Shown: piece after piece, positions 51,800 to 60,484 of the stretch
Layout of the letters: the number at the start of each line of letters is the position of its first letter
How positions within the stretch are numbered: position 1 is the first letter of the stretch
Program-made: the position numbers and the translations under genes
NCBI RefSeq assembly: GCF_000382425.1
Contig: NZ_KB908291.1
Span: 62,001-126,000, forward strand
DNA length: 64,000 bases
Origin: Empedobacter brevis NBRC 14943 = ATCC 43319
Lineage (GTDB): Bacteria > Bacteroidota > Bacteroidia > Flavobacteriales > Weeksellaceae
Direction of reading: 5' to 3'
Notes under the pieces: model-generated
Told to the model about the DNA's origin: nothing
Databases searched by the model: none
The model's input: only the letters and a program-made list of their open reading frames with translations

Positions 51800-51831
51800 C
51801 AAAATTAATCATGTCGTTTTTATTAATTTTG
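51800..51831. promoter_or_regulatory. Divergent -7 elements forming an inverted repeat
   Basis: CAAAATTAAT (51800-51809) and ATTAATTTTG (51822-51831) are reverse complements 12 bases apart. Each contains TAATTTTG, a -7 element, one for the MFS gene on the minus strand and one for the AraC gene on the plus strand. Confidence 0.6.
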
Positions 51832-51870
51832 CCAAAAACTATATGTAAAACGACAGTTGAATGTAGAAAT

Positions 51871-52641
51871 ATGAAAGAAAAAATTGGAGAATACTCAGAC
51901 CGCATAGCAACTAACACTTACGTATGGTATGAAAAGAAATGGCAACATGATGAAAAAGAACATTCGCATGATTATTTCCAGTTGAACTATGTAGAGGAAG
52001 GTTATCAATACTTCCATATTGAGCAAAAAATATACTTAGTTCCTCAAAACCATGTAATTTGGATTCCTGCAAATAAAAAACACCATACAACATCGGATGC
52101 AGAAACAGTTAATCCTATGCTTATTTTGTTTAAAAAAGTTTTGAAACAAGATTTTTTCAATTCAATTCATGTCTTTGTTGCACCGCCTGTGCTTAAAGAA
52201 ATGATGCTGTATGCGTCCAAATGGAATAAATATTTGGTTGAAGAAAAGGAGCAAAGTGTTTTCTTGAAAGCGATGCTTTGCAGTTTACCTTACTTTTGTG
52301 ATGAAAATTATAGTTTGCAATTACCAGTTCTTGTTGATACACGATTAATTCCTGTCAGCGAATATATGAACCATCATTATTCTAGTCATTTTAATCTGGA
52401 TGAATTAGCTGAAAAGGCAAATATGTCTGTCCGAAATTTACAACGTATATTCAAACAGGAAACAGGAATTACACTTCAAAAATATATGCAATTAATCCGA
52501 ATCTTAAAAAGCATTGAATTAATTGATACCAATCATTTTACATTAAGCGAAATTGCCTATAAAGTGGGATACAAAAGTTTATCTGCTTTTACCGCGTCGT
52601 ATTTCACAGTTACAAAATCAAAACCTAAGTTGAAAAAGTAA
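51871..52641 (+). CDS. AraC-family regulator of the NimT-like transporter
   Basis: The 256-residue protein has a cupin sensing domain (HSHDYFQLNYVEEGYQYFHI, then VPQNHVIWIPANKKHH) and a C-terminal AraC domain (LAEKANMSVRNLQRIFKQET, then EIAYKVGYKSLSAFTASYF). ATG 51871 is chosen because an upstream start at 51811 would lie before the -7 element. Together with the divergent exporter it looks like a local regulator-transporter pair, as with nimR-nimT of E. coli. Confidence 0.88.
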   Translation: MKEKIGEYSDRIATNTYVWYEKKWQHDEKEHSHDYFQLNYVEEGYQYFHIEQKIYLVPQNHVIWIPANKKHHTTSDAETVNPMLILFKKVLKQDFFNSIHVFVAPPVLKEMMLYASKWNKYLVEEKEQSVFLKAMLCSLPYFCDENYSLQLPVLVDTRLIPVSEYMNHHYSSHFNLDELAEKANMSVRNLQRIFKQETGITLQKYMQLIRILKSIELIDTNHFTLSEIAYKVGYKSLSAFTASYFTVTKSKPKLKK

Positions 52642-52690
52642 GAAGAAATTTAAATTCTTGGTACATTTACTTACAACCAAAAACACGAGA

Positions 52691-53626
52691 ATGATGGATA
52701 TACCATACAATATATATTATAAAACGATTGTTCCTGAAGATGAGATTAAAGCGACTTTACTCATCGTGCACGGCATGCAAGAACATTGTGGACGATACGA
52801 AGCTTTCGCTGAATATTTAGCGAATAAAGGAATTTTAGTTTTGTTGTATGATCATTTGGGACATGGAAGAACGGCAAAAAATGAAGAGGATTATAGTTTT
52901 TTTAGTTTAGAAAATCCAAAAGAAAAATTGATTGAAAATACTAAAATTATGGCAAAATGGGTAGAAGAGCAATATCCTTCAATTCCCCATTTTATTTTAG
53001 GACATTCAATGGGTTCATTTGTGACGCGTTGTTTACTTCAAGAAGGTGGAAACCATTTTGATGGTGCAATAATTATGGGAACAGGAGGAAGGGTTCCGGG
53101 AATTAAATTATTGGAAAGTTTTTTATGTGTTTTGAACAAAATAGCTCCACATAAACGAAGTAAATTGCTCAATACTATTTTTTCGAAATCAAACAACAGA
53201 CATTTTAAAGAGGAAGAAAATATTCAAGAAACAAATTGGCTTAGTTTAGATGAATCAAATCGATTCGCTTTTTTAAAGGACCCTCTTTGTGGAATTCCTT
53301 TCACTGTAAATGGTTTTTATACATTAATTCATCTGAATATACAAGCAACGAAAAAGAATTGGACAGAAGGTATTCCGAAATCTTTGCCAATTCATTTTGT
53401 AAGTGGAGCAGAGGATCCGATAGGAAATTTTGGAACAGGAGTTAAACAGTGTTTCTATGATTTAAAAGAGAATGGATTTCAACATGTGACGATGAAATTA
53501 TATCCCAATATGAGACATGAAATATTAAACGAATCCATTAAAGATAAAGTATTTGAAGAGATAGCAGATTGGTTGTTTGAAATTATTAATCAGAAAAAGA
53601 ACTTAATCAAATCATATCATGAATAA
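52691..53626 (+). CDS. Alpha/beta hydrolase, monoacylglycerol-lipase-like
   Basis: The 311-residue protein shows LLIVHGMQEHCGRYEAFAEYLA, LLYDHLGHGRT, the nucleophile elbow GHSMGSF, and an acid/His pair in FVSGAEDPIG and MRHEILNE. This serine-aminopeptidase S33 pattern is that of the monoacylglycerol/lysophospholipase-like enzymes. ATG 52691 is preferred over TTG 52658. No signal peptide, so cytoplasmic. It follows the AraC gene by 49 bases. Confidence 0.87.
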   Translation: MMDIPYNIYYKTIVPEDEIKATLLIVHGMQEHCGRYEAFAEYLANKGILVLLYDHLGHGRTAKNEEDYSFFSLENPKEKLIENTKIMAKWVEEQYPSIPHFILGHSMGSFVTRCLLQEGGNHFDGAIIMGTGGRVPGIKLLESFLCVLNKIAPHKRSKLLNTIFSKSNNRHFKEEENIQETNWLSLDESNRFAFLKDPLCGIPFTVNGFYTLIHLNIQATKKNWTEGIPKSLPIHFVSGAEDPIGNFGTGVKQCFYDLKENGFQHVTMKLYPNMRHEILNESIKDKVFEEIADWLFEIINQKKNLIKSYHE

Positions 53627-53640
53627 GGTGAGATCAAAAT

Positions 53641-53677
53641 AAAACATGCTTCATTTTAAACTTATGAAGCATGTTTT
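53641..53677. terminator. Bidirectional terminator, hydrolase / PNGase
   Basis: AAAACATGCTTCAT and ATGAAGCATGTTTT form a 14-bp perfect stem with a nine-base loop between convergent genes. Confidence 0.85.
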
Positions 53678-53685
53678 GATTGCTG

Positions 53686-55362
53686 TTATTCTCCTAAAAG
53701 AACACCGGAAACATTCCAGTAACTAAAACTATTTCCTTCTGGTCTTCCTTGTGGAATTTTTACTTGTATCGTATGTTTTCCCGCTTTTAAATCACCCAAA
53801 TGAATAAAAAATGGAGTGGTAATGGTGCCTGGACACCAATTAGAGCGACTGTAATCTGAAGAAGATAAACCATTGTCAAAATTTCCTGAAGCAGGGTTAT
53901 AAGTACGGTACGAACCGCAGTCTTGACGCCATGGAATGATATTAAATACGTTTTGTCCGTCAAGGAATATACTATTTTCTTTTGGCACAAATTCGTCACC
54001 GTTTTCCCAACCACCATGTCCGGTTGTTATAAAACGTAATTTAGCATTATTGTAATCTTCTTTCAACGAAAATTCTAGTGTAAATCCATTTGGGTTTTCA
54101 AACAAAGAAGGATATTCCTGCCCGGCCATTTCCATTACATTTGCAGTATTAAAAACAGGTTGAACTTTTTTACTCGGAATAGTAGTCGAATTTGAAGGAT
54201 GTACAGAAATATTAGCAGAAATTATATGACCTCCTTGGTCGTAATTTCCAATAAAGAAACCGATTAACACTTCTTGATTTGATAATAAATGTTGGAATTC
54301 TGTAATTTCTTGGCGATACTTTGCTTCAGTTTGCCATGTTTGATTTTTTAATTGAATATGATTGAATTTATTGATTCCGAATGGGGTGAAAAATCTCATA
54401 AATTCTATCGTTGGTGAATAATTCTCCGTCCAAAAGTAACCTTGGTATTTTTTTCCATTCGAACCTGTATAAACGGGTAATTGATTAATTCCTTTTTGTA
54501 AAGCATCCATAAACGTGATTTTAGAATGTTGAGGAATCAAAAATACAGAGCCGGTTCTGTCATAAGCATCTCCATTTGATTGCTGCGTAACATTTAAAAA
54601 TAATTGGCTCCCTTCTTTTATGTACGGAAGTTTAATTTTTCTGACAACTACAGTTCCGTTTGCAAAACGATAAATCGAATCGTTAGAAGAAAAGTGATTG
54701 CTGAAATTAATTTGCTGATTTGATAAAAGAGGAATATCAACGAACTTACTTTTCCAAATGACATCTTTATAGGTCAATAAATCAACAGGTTTTTGTTGTA
54801 ATTCTTTGCTGATAAATTCACTTGGAACAGGCTCTTTTTGACGTTCAATTTTCGAAGCGCGAACCGTCATATTGTTATTACGCGTAAATTCTAAAACAAA
54901 TCCTAAATTCATTCCGACCATTGTAGGTGAAGCATTAATATCCATATTGTCGACGAACCAAACATCGATGGTATTCGAATTAATAGTTGTTGTTGCTTTT
55001 TTACAGCGTAAACCCAGAATTCGTTTTGTTTCTTTCGAAATTGTAAAAACAGATTTATTAAATGAAACCGAATCATTTGAGATGATCGAATGGATGGAAT
55101 CGAATTGAGTAATCAATGAAATAACAGACGGATTGGTTTTGGTGTAATAAAACATTTCGTCAGGATAGGTAGCGGTAGCAGCAAAACTTTGCTGTTTTCC
55201 AATAATGGTTTCTTTTGTATTTGCAATGACTTGTATAGGATTACTTTCCGCTACTTTTTTCCCATTCGAAAAACGTTCATACGTAATTTTATACGTTTCT
55301 TGCGCATTCAAAACAATGGCTTGAATACAAAAAATAAAGAATACAATAGATTTCAATTTCAT
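53686..55362 (-). CDS. PNGase F-II-like N-glycanase with GLPGLI-like N-terminal domain
   Basis: A 558-residue exported protein (signal MKLKSIVFFIFCIQAIVLNAQ). Residues about 21-175 resemble GLPGLI proteins (ETYKITYERFSNGKK, then VGMNLGFVLEF). Residues about 200-390 and 415-558 match the two PNGase F domains, which remove N-glycans from glycoproteins: NGDAYDRTGSVF keeps the D60-equivalent (D268) and DEFVPK the E206-equivalent (E457), followed by SRSNWCPG. In my hand alignment the E118-equivalent is glycine 372. The N-terminal extension recalls the bowl domain of PNGase F-II. No T9SS tail is seen. Confidence 0.8.
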   Translation of the reverse strand: MKLKSIVFFIFCIQAIVLNAQETYKITYERFSNGKKVAESNPIQVIANTKETIIGKQQSFAATATYPDEMFYYTKTNPSVISLITQFDSIHSIISNDSVSFNKSVFTISKETKRILGLRCKKATTTINSNTIDVWFVDNMDINASPTMVGMNLGFVLEFTRNNNMTVRASKIERQKEPVPSEFISKELQQKPVDLLTYKDVIWKSKFVDIPLLSNQQINFSNHFSSNDSIYRFANGTVVVRKIKLPYIKEGSQLFLNVTQQSNGDAYDRTGSVFLIPQHSKITFMDALQKGINQLPVYTGSNGKKYQGYFWTENYSPTIEFMRFFTPFGINKFNHIQLKNQTWQTEAKYRQEITEFQHLLSNQEVLIGFFIGNYDQGGHIISANISVHPSNSTTIPSKKVQPVFNTANVMEMAGQEYPSLFENPNGFTLEFSLKEDYNNAKLRFITTGHGGWENGDEFVPKENSIFLDGQNVFNIIPWRQDCGSYRTYNPASGNFDNGLSSSDYSRSNWCPGTITTPFFIHLGDLKAGKHTIQVKIPQGRPEGNSFSYWNVSGVLLGE

Positions 55363-55379
55363 GTGTGATAAAAATAAAT

Positions 55380-55404
55380 AGGTTTACAAAAGAATTGTAA
55401 ACCT
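55380..55404 (-). terminator. Terminator of the glutaryl-CoA dehydrogenase gene
   Basis: AGGTTTACAA and TTGTAAACCT form a perfect 10-bp stem around AAGAA, followed by T-rich sequence on the minus strand. Confidence 0.78.
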
Positions 55405-55435
55405 ATAAAATTATCTGATTTTATGAAAAATAATC

Positions 55436-56602
55436 TTACACAAATGCATTAATTCCCGTTATATCTGCACCAGTTATCAATAAATGAACATCATGCGTTC
55501 CCTCGTAAGTGATAACGGACTCTAAATTCGCCGCATGTCTCATCATTGGAAAATCTCCAACAATTCCCATAGCACCAATTATTTGACGGGATTCTCGGGC
55601 TATATCCAAGGCCATTTTAACATTATTGCGTTTAGCCATTGAGATTTGTTCAGAAGTTGCTTTGTTTTCATTTTTTAATGTTCCTAATCGCCAACACAAC
55701 AATTGTGCTTTTGTAATCTCTGTAATAAATTCAGCTAATTTTTTTTGTTGCAATTGATAAGAAGCAATGGGCTTTCCAAATTGTGTACGTTCTAATGAAT
55801 ATTTCAAGGCAGAATCATAACAATCGATTGCAGCACCAATTACCCCCCAAGAAATGCCATAACGAGCAGAATTTAAACAGGATAAAGGACCGCGTAAACT
55901 TTTAACTTCCGGTAGAATTTGACTTTCTTCGATTTTTACATTCTCAAAAACCAATTCTCCTGTTTTAGAAGCTCTTAACGACCATTTATTTAATGTCTCT
56001 GGTGTAGAGAAGCCTTGCATTTCACGTTCTACGATGACACCTCGTATTTTCCCTTCTTCATCTCTTGCCCAAACAACAGCAATGTCACAAATAGGTGAGT
56101 TGGTAATCCACATTTTTGCTCCATTCAACAAATAATGATCACCATTTTTTGTTAAACGTGTTTCCATTCCTCCCGGATTTGATCCGTGATTAGGTTCTGT
56201 TAACCCAAAACTTCCAACAAATTCTCCTGTAGCTAATTTGGGTAAATATTTACGCTTTTGCTCTTCAGAACCGAACGTATAAATTGGATACATAACCAAT
56301 GAAGATTGAACAGAAGCAGCCGAGCGAACAGCAGAATCTCCGCGCTCTAACTCTTGCATAATCAATCCATACGACATTTGGTCTAATCCTGCTCCTCCAT
56401 ATTCTTCAGGAATATAAGGACCTAATGCTCCAATGGCTCCTAATTTTTTCATCAAGCCCGGAATGTCTTTATGATGTTGTGCAGCATCATCTATAACAGG
56501 TTTTATTTCGTTGTCCACAAAATCTCGAACAGATTGACGAATTAACTTGTGCTCATCTGTCAATAAATCATCAATCTTAAAATAATCTGTAGTTGAATTC
56601 AT
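55436..56602 (-). CDS. gcdH: Glutaryl-CoA dehydrogenase
   Basis: GcdH is a flavoenzyme that oxidises and decarboxylates glutaryl-CoA to crotonyl-CoA. The 388-residue acyl-CoA dehydrogenase shows LTEPNHGSNPGGMETR and WITNSPICDIAVVWAR, and the catalytic glutamate in TYEGTHDVHLLITG. The end LITGADITGINAF and the GMETR loop are typical of the glutaryl-CoA branch. It diverges from two lysine-degradation genes, which supports a role in the same pathway. Confidence 0.9.
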   Translation of the reverse strand: MNSTTDYFKIDDLLTDEHKLIRQSVRDFVDNEIKPVIDDAAQHHKDIPGLMKKLGAIGALGPYIPEEYGGAGLDQMSYGLIMQELERGDSAVRSAASVQSSLVMYPIYTFGSEEQKRKYLPKLATGEFVGSFGLTEPNHGSNPGGMETRLTKNGDHYLLNGAKMWITNSPICDIAVVWARDEEGKIRGVIVEREMQGFSTPETLNKWSLRASKTGELVFENVKIEESQILPEVKSLRGPLSCLNSARYGISWGVIGAAIDCYDSALKYSLERTQFGKPIASYQLQQKKLAEFITEITKAQLLCWRLGTLKNENKATSEQISMAKRNNVKMALDIARESRQIIGAMGIVGDFPMMRHAANLESVITYEGTHDVHLLITGADITGINAFV

Positions 56603-56742
56603 TTTATGCGGTTTTATTTTATTAAAACTAACGATTATTCATTAAATTAAAAATTATTATGAATAATATTTATTAAAAATTTTAATTTTAGAAACTTTTG
56701 ACTAATTTAGGTCAACATTAAAACCACAAAATAACACAAAAA

Positions 56743-58272
56743 ATGATAGAAAACGAATTAAACGAGTTAGGTATTTCTTCCGAAAATTTCGGAACATCAA
56801 CAGGAGATACTTGGTTCGGAAAAGGTGAAGAGTTCTCTTCTTACTCGCCAGTAGACGGTAAATTAATTGGAAAAGTAAAGGCATCAACTAAAGAGGATTA
56901 CGAAGATGTGATTAAAAAAGCAGAAGTAGCCTTTAAAGAATGGCGTATGATTCCTGCACCTAAGCGTGGTGAAATTATTCGTCAGTTTGGTGATAAACTT
57001 AGAGAAAAAAAAGCTGCTTTAGGTAAATTAGTTTCATACGAGATGGGAAAATCGTACCAAGAAGGGCTGGGCGAAGTACAGGAAATGATTGATATCTGCG
57101 ATTTTGCTGTTGGTTTATCACGTCAGTTATACGGTTCAACAATTCATTCAGAAAGACCTTTGCATCGCATGTACGACCAATATCATCCGTTAGGAATTGT
57201 GGGAATAATTTCTGCGTTTAATTTTCCTGTAGCAGTTTGGGCCTGGAACACTTGTTTGGCATTGGTTTGTGGTGATGTAGTCGTTTGGAAACCTAGTGAA
57301 AAAACACCACTATGTGCAGTTGCCTGTCAATATATTTTAGCCGAAGTTTTGGCAAAAAATAAGATATCGGAAGGGGTTTCTTCTTTGGTGATGGGAGATA
57401 AGTCGATTGGTGAATTAATTGCACAGGATCGCCGTGTGGCATTAGTTTCAGCGACAGGTTCTACTCGAATGGGAATTGAGGTGAATAAAGTTGTGGCTGC
57501 CCGATTAGGTAAAACTATTTTAGAATTAGGCGGTAATAATGCCATTATTGTTACGCCGGATGCCGATTTGAAGATTATGTTGACTTCAGCTGTTTTTGGG
57601 GCAGTTGGTACAGCCGGACAACGTTGTACGACTACTCGCCGTCTGATTATTCATGAATCGATTTATGATAAAGTAAAAGAGTCGTTAGTCAATGCCTATC
57701 AACAAATAAAGATGGGAAATCCTTTGGACGCGGCAAATCATGTAGGGCCATTAATTGATAAGCATGCGGTAGAAATGTACACGAATGCATTAGAAGAAAT
57801 TAAGAAAGAAGGAGGAAAAATTATTGTTGAAGGAGGAGTTTTGGAAGGTAGTGGTTTCGAAAGTGGCTGTTATGTGAAACCTGTAATTGCTGAGGTTGAA
57901 AATCATTTTGATATTGTACAGAAAGAAACATTTGCACCAATTTTATATTTGATAAAATATACTGGTGATGTAGGAAATGCGATAGAGATTCAGAATAATG
58001 TTGCACAAGGTTTATCCTCTTCAATTATGACAAATAATCTTCGCGAAGCTGAATTATTTTTAAGTCAGCAAGGTTCTGATTGTGGTATCGCAAATGTGAA
58101 TATCGGAACTTCAGGAGCGGAAATTGGCGGAGCATTTGGCGGAGAAAAAGAAACCGGAGGAGGTCGTGAATCGGGATCTGATGCATGGAAAGCCTATATG
58201 CGACGACAAACCAATACGATAAATTATTCGACAGAAGTGCCATTGGCACAGGGGATTAAGTTTGATTTTTAA
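56743..58272 (+). CDS. amaB: L-2-aminoadipate-6-semialdehyde dehydrogenase (antiquitin-like)
   Basis: The 509-residue aldehyde dehydrogenase belongs to the ALDH7/antiquitin group: FNFPVAVWAWNT, VWKPSEKTPL, catalytic glutamate in LELGGNN, and cysteine in GQRCTTTRR. It turns aminoadipate semialdehyde, made by the transaminase encoded next, into 2-aminoadipate with NAD. The spacing to the transaminase gene is 12 bases, so co-transcription is likely. Confidence 0.92.
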   Translation: MIENELNELGISSENFGTSTGDTWFGKGEEFSSYSPVDGKLIGKVKASTKEDYEDVIKKAEVAFKEWRMIPAPKRGEIIRQFGDKLREKKAALGKLVSYEMGKSYQEGLGEVQEMIDICDFAVGLSRQLYGSTIHSERPLHRMYDQYHPLGIVGIISAFNFPVAVWAWNTCLALVCGDVVVWKPSEKTPLCAVACQYILAEVLAKNKISEGVSSLVMGDKSIGELIAQDRRVALVSATGSTRMGIEVNKVVAARLGKTILELGGNNAIIVTPDADLKIMLTSAVFGAVGTAGQRCTTTRRLIIHESIYDKVKESLVNAYQQIKMGNPLDAANHVGPLIDKHAVEMYTNALEEIKKEGGKIIVEGGVLEGSGFESGCYVKPVIAEVENHFDIVQKETFAPILYLIKYTGDVGNAIEIQNNVAQGLSSSIMTNNLREAELFLSQQGSDCGIANVNIGTSGAEIGGAFGGEKETGGGRESGSDAWKAYMRRQTNTINYSTEVPLAQGIKFDF

Positions 58273-58284
58273 AAAGATTTTACA

Positions 58285-59574
58285 ATGAGTACAGTACACG
58301 AAAGATTAGCAAAACATATATTGGCAGATGGGTATCCAATCGTAATGGATATGGATAAATCGCATGGTTCTTATGTAGTAGATGAAAATGGGGTGGAATA
58401 TTTGGATTTATTTTCGATGTTTGCATCGACAGCTATTGGATATAATCACCCACATTTGATGTCAAAAATTGATTTTTTAGGGCGAAATGCGGTCAATAAA
58501 CCTGCAATGTCAGATATTTATACAAAGGATTATGCCGATTTAATTGATACGTTTGAGCGTGTTGCAATGCCGAAAGAATTACAGTATTTATTCTTCATAT
58601 CCGGAGGAACATTAGCGGTTGAAAATGCCTTGAAAGCAGCTTTTGATTGGAAAACGAGATTAAATATTTCAAGAGGAATAGAGCAGGAAGCGGGGGAAGT
58701 AATTCATTTCAAACAGGCATTTCACGGGCGTTCTGGCTATACTTTATCGTTGACAAATACGAAAGATCCTCGAAAATATGAATATTTTCCAAAGTTTAAC
58801 TGGCCTCGAATTGATAATCCAAAAATTCAGTATCCTGTTACAGAAGAAAATCTTTCCAAAACAATAGAACATGAGAAACAGGCTATAGAACAAATTGAAA
58901 AAACACTTTCTGATCGAAAAAATAAAGTGGCTTGTATTATTATAGAACCAATTCAGGGAGAAGGAGGAGATAATTTCTTTCGGAAAGAATTTTTTCAAAC
59001 GCTAAGAGCAATCTGCGACAAAGAAGAGATTTTATTGATTTTTGATGAGGTGCAGACAGGAATGGGAATGACTGGTAAAATGTGGGCTTTTCAACATTAT
59101 GATGTGGTTCCGGATATTATTTCATTTGGAAAGAAAACGCAGGTATGTGGAATTTTAGCCAACAAAGAAAAATTGGATCAAATACCAAACAATGTTTTCA
59201 AGGAATCAAGTCGTATCAATTCTACTTTTGGAGGAAACTATATTGATATGTTGCGTTTTAAATTGATTTTAGAAGTCATCGAACAAGAAAATCTGGTTGA
59301 TAACGCAGCGGAAAAAGGAAAATATATCATCAATAAACTAAATGAGATAGCCAAAGAAACAAAAAAAATACATTCGGTTCGAGGATTAGGACTGTTCATT
59401 GCATTTGATTTTGATTCTGATCAGAACCGTTCAGAATTTATCAAAACATGTTTTGATCATCATATGATTATTTTACCGTGTGGTGAAAATTCGGTCCGAA
59501 TGCGGCCTCATCTTAATATTTCTGAAGAAGATACCAATAAAGCGATAGAAATTATTAAATTAGCATTAAAATAA
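58285..59574 (+). CDS. lat: L-lysine 6-transaminase
   Basis: LAT moves the epsilon-amino group of lysine to 2-oxoglutarate, giving aminoadipate semialdehyde. The 429-residue class III aminotransferase shows AFHGRSGYTLSLTNTKDP, the region EPIQGEGGDNFFRKEFF, DEVQTGMGMTGKMWAFQHYD, and the PLP lysine in SFGKKTQVCG; these are the marks of LAT proteins such as the Flavobacterium enzyme. The gene follows amaB; gcdH lies across the divergent region. Confidence 0.94.
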   Translation: MSTVHERLAKHILADGYPIVMDMDKSHGSYVVDENGVEYLDLFSMFASTAIGYNHPHLMSKIDFLGRNAVNKPAMSDIYTKDYADLIDTFERVAMPKELQYLFFISGGTLAVENALKAAFDWKTRLNISRGIEQEAGEVIHFKQAFHGRSGYTLSLTNTKDPRKYEYFPKFNWPRIDNPKIQYPVTEENLSKTIEHEKQAIEQIEKTLSDRKNKVACIIIEPIQGEGGDNFFRKEFFQTLRAICDKEEILLIFDEVQTGMGMTGKMWAFQHYDVVPDIISFGKKTQVCGILANKEKLDQIPNNVFKESSRINSTFGGNYIDMLRFKLILEVIEQENLVDNAAEKGKYIINKLNEIAKETKKIHSVRGLGLFIAFDFDSDQNRSEFIKTCFDHHMIILPCGENSVRMRPHLNISEEDTNKAIEIIKLALK

Positions 59575-59578
59575 AACG

Positions 59579-59608
59579 AAAAAGCAACCAAATTGAGGTT
59601 GCTTTTTT
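59579..59608 (+). terminator. Terminator of the lysine-degradation unit
   Basis: AAAAAGCAACC, seven-base loop, GGTTGCTTTTT: an 11-bp stem running into a T run. Confidence 0.9.
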
Positions 59609-59637
59609 AATTTTGAATATAAGATAAACAAGTACAT

Positions 59638-60417
59638 ATGATAGATTCTTTTTTCTTCGATTTTGATGGAACATTACAAGGGTTTGAAAACCATGAAATA
59701 AGTGATTCTACAATTGAGGCATTGAAATTATTAAAACAAAAAAACAAAAAAATATACATTGCAACAGGACGTAACATGGTGGATATGCCAACACATGTTT
59801 TTGAATATGGCTTTGATGGTTACATCAATAACAATGGAGGTATGTGTTCTGATGGAAATCGCGAGACATTTTTTGTCGATTACATTGATCCAAATGACAT
59901 AGAAGCGTTGTTACGTTACGATGAAGAGTATCCTTTCTCGTTTTCATATATGACAAAAAATGCATTTAGTATTAATAGGATTAATGAAAAAGTGGAAAAA
60001 TCATTTGCTTATTTTGGAATGGAAGTTCCCGAAGTTGTAGATCCTAGAACTTTACCAAAAGATAATATTATGCAGATGAATTTCTTTGTTGATGAAGAAC
60101 AAGAAAAATACTTAATGGAAAATGTACTAATCAATAGCATCGGAACCCGCTGGATAGAATATTTTGCAGATATAAACCCTAAAGATATTAGTAAAATGAG
60201 AGGGATAGAACGAATGGCGGATCGTGATAATTTAAATTTATCGAAAACGATGTCCTTTGGAGATGGAGGTAATGATATTAGTATGTTGAAAGGCTGTAAA
60301 ATTGGTGTTGCAATGGGAGATGCAAAAGATAATGTGAGACAAGCGGCTGATCATGTCACAACTTCTGCCGATGATCATGGAATTTGGAATGCATTGAAAT
60401 ATTATGAAATAATTTAA
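59638..60417 (+). CDS. HAD-superfamily (Cof-type) phosphatase
   Basis: The 259-residue protein begins with the HAD motif FFDFDGTLQGF (Asp nucleophile) and ends with GDGGNDISMLKGCKIGVAMGDAKDNVR, motif IV with conserved Asp residues, then an ADHVT end. A lysine in the region KDISKM fits motif III. The C2B-type cap lies at about 85-185. These enzymes dephosphorylate sugar phosphates, flavin precursors or other small molecules. The substrate is not assigned. Confidence 0.9.
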   Translation: MIDSFFFDFDGTLQGFENHEISDSTIEALKLLKQKNKKIYIATGRNMVDMPTHVFEYGFDGYINNNGGMCSDGNRETFFVDYIDPNDIEALLRYDEEYPFSFSYMTKNAFSINRINEKVEKSFAYFGMEVPEVVDPRTLPKDNIMQMNFFVDEEQEKYLMENVLINSIGTRWIEYFADINPKDISKMRGIERMADRDNLNLSKTMSFGDGGNDISMLKGCKIGVAMGDAKDNVRQAADHVTTSADDHGIWNALKYYEII

Positions 60418-60424
60418 AAAAAAA

Positions 60425-60483
60425 TAACTTCTATTTTTGTAGAATTTAAATATCTTCTTATATTTCTACAAAAATAGAAGTTA
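60425..60483. repeat. 20-bp perfect inverted repeat touching a start codon
   Basis: Arms 60425-60444 and 60464-60483 are exact reverse complements around a 19-base loop. The right arm ends one base before the ATG at 60485. The left arm contains TATTTTTG (60432-60439), a -7 element on the plus strand, and the right arm its mirror on the minus strand. Confidence 0.7.
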
Positions 60484-60484
60484 A

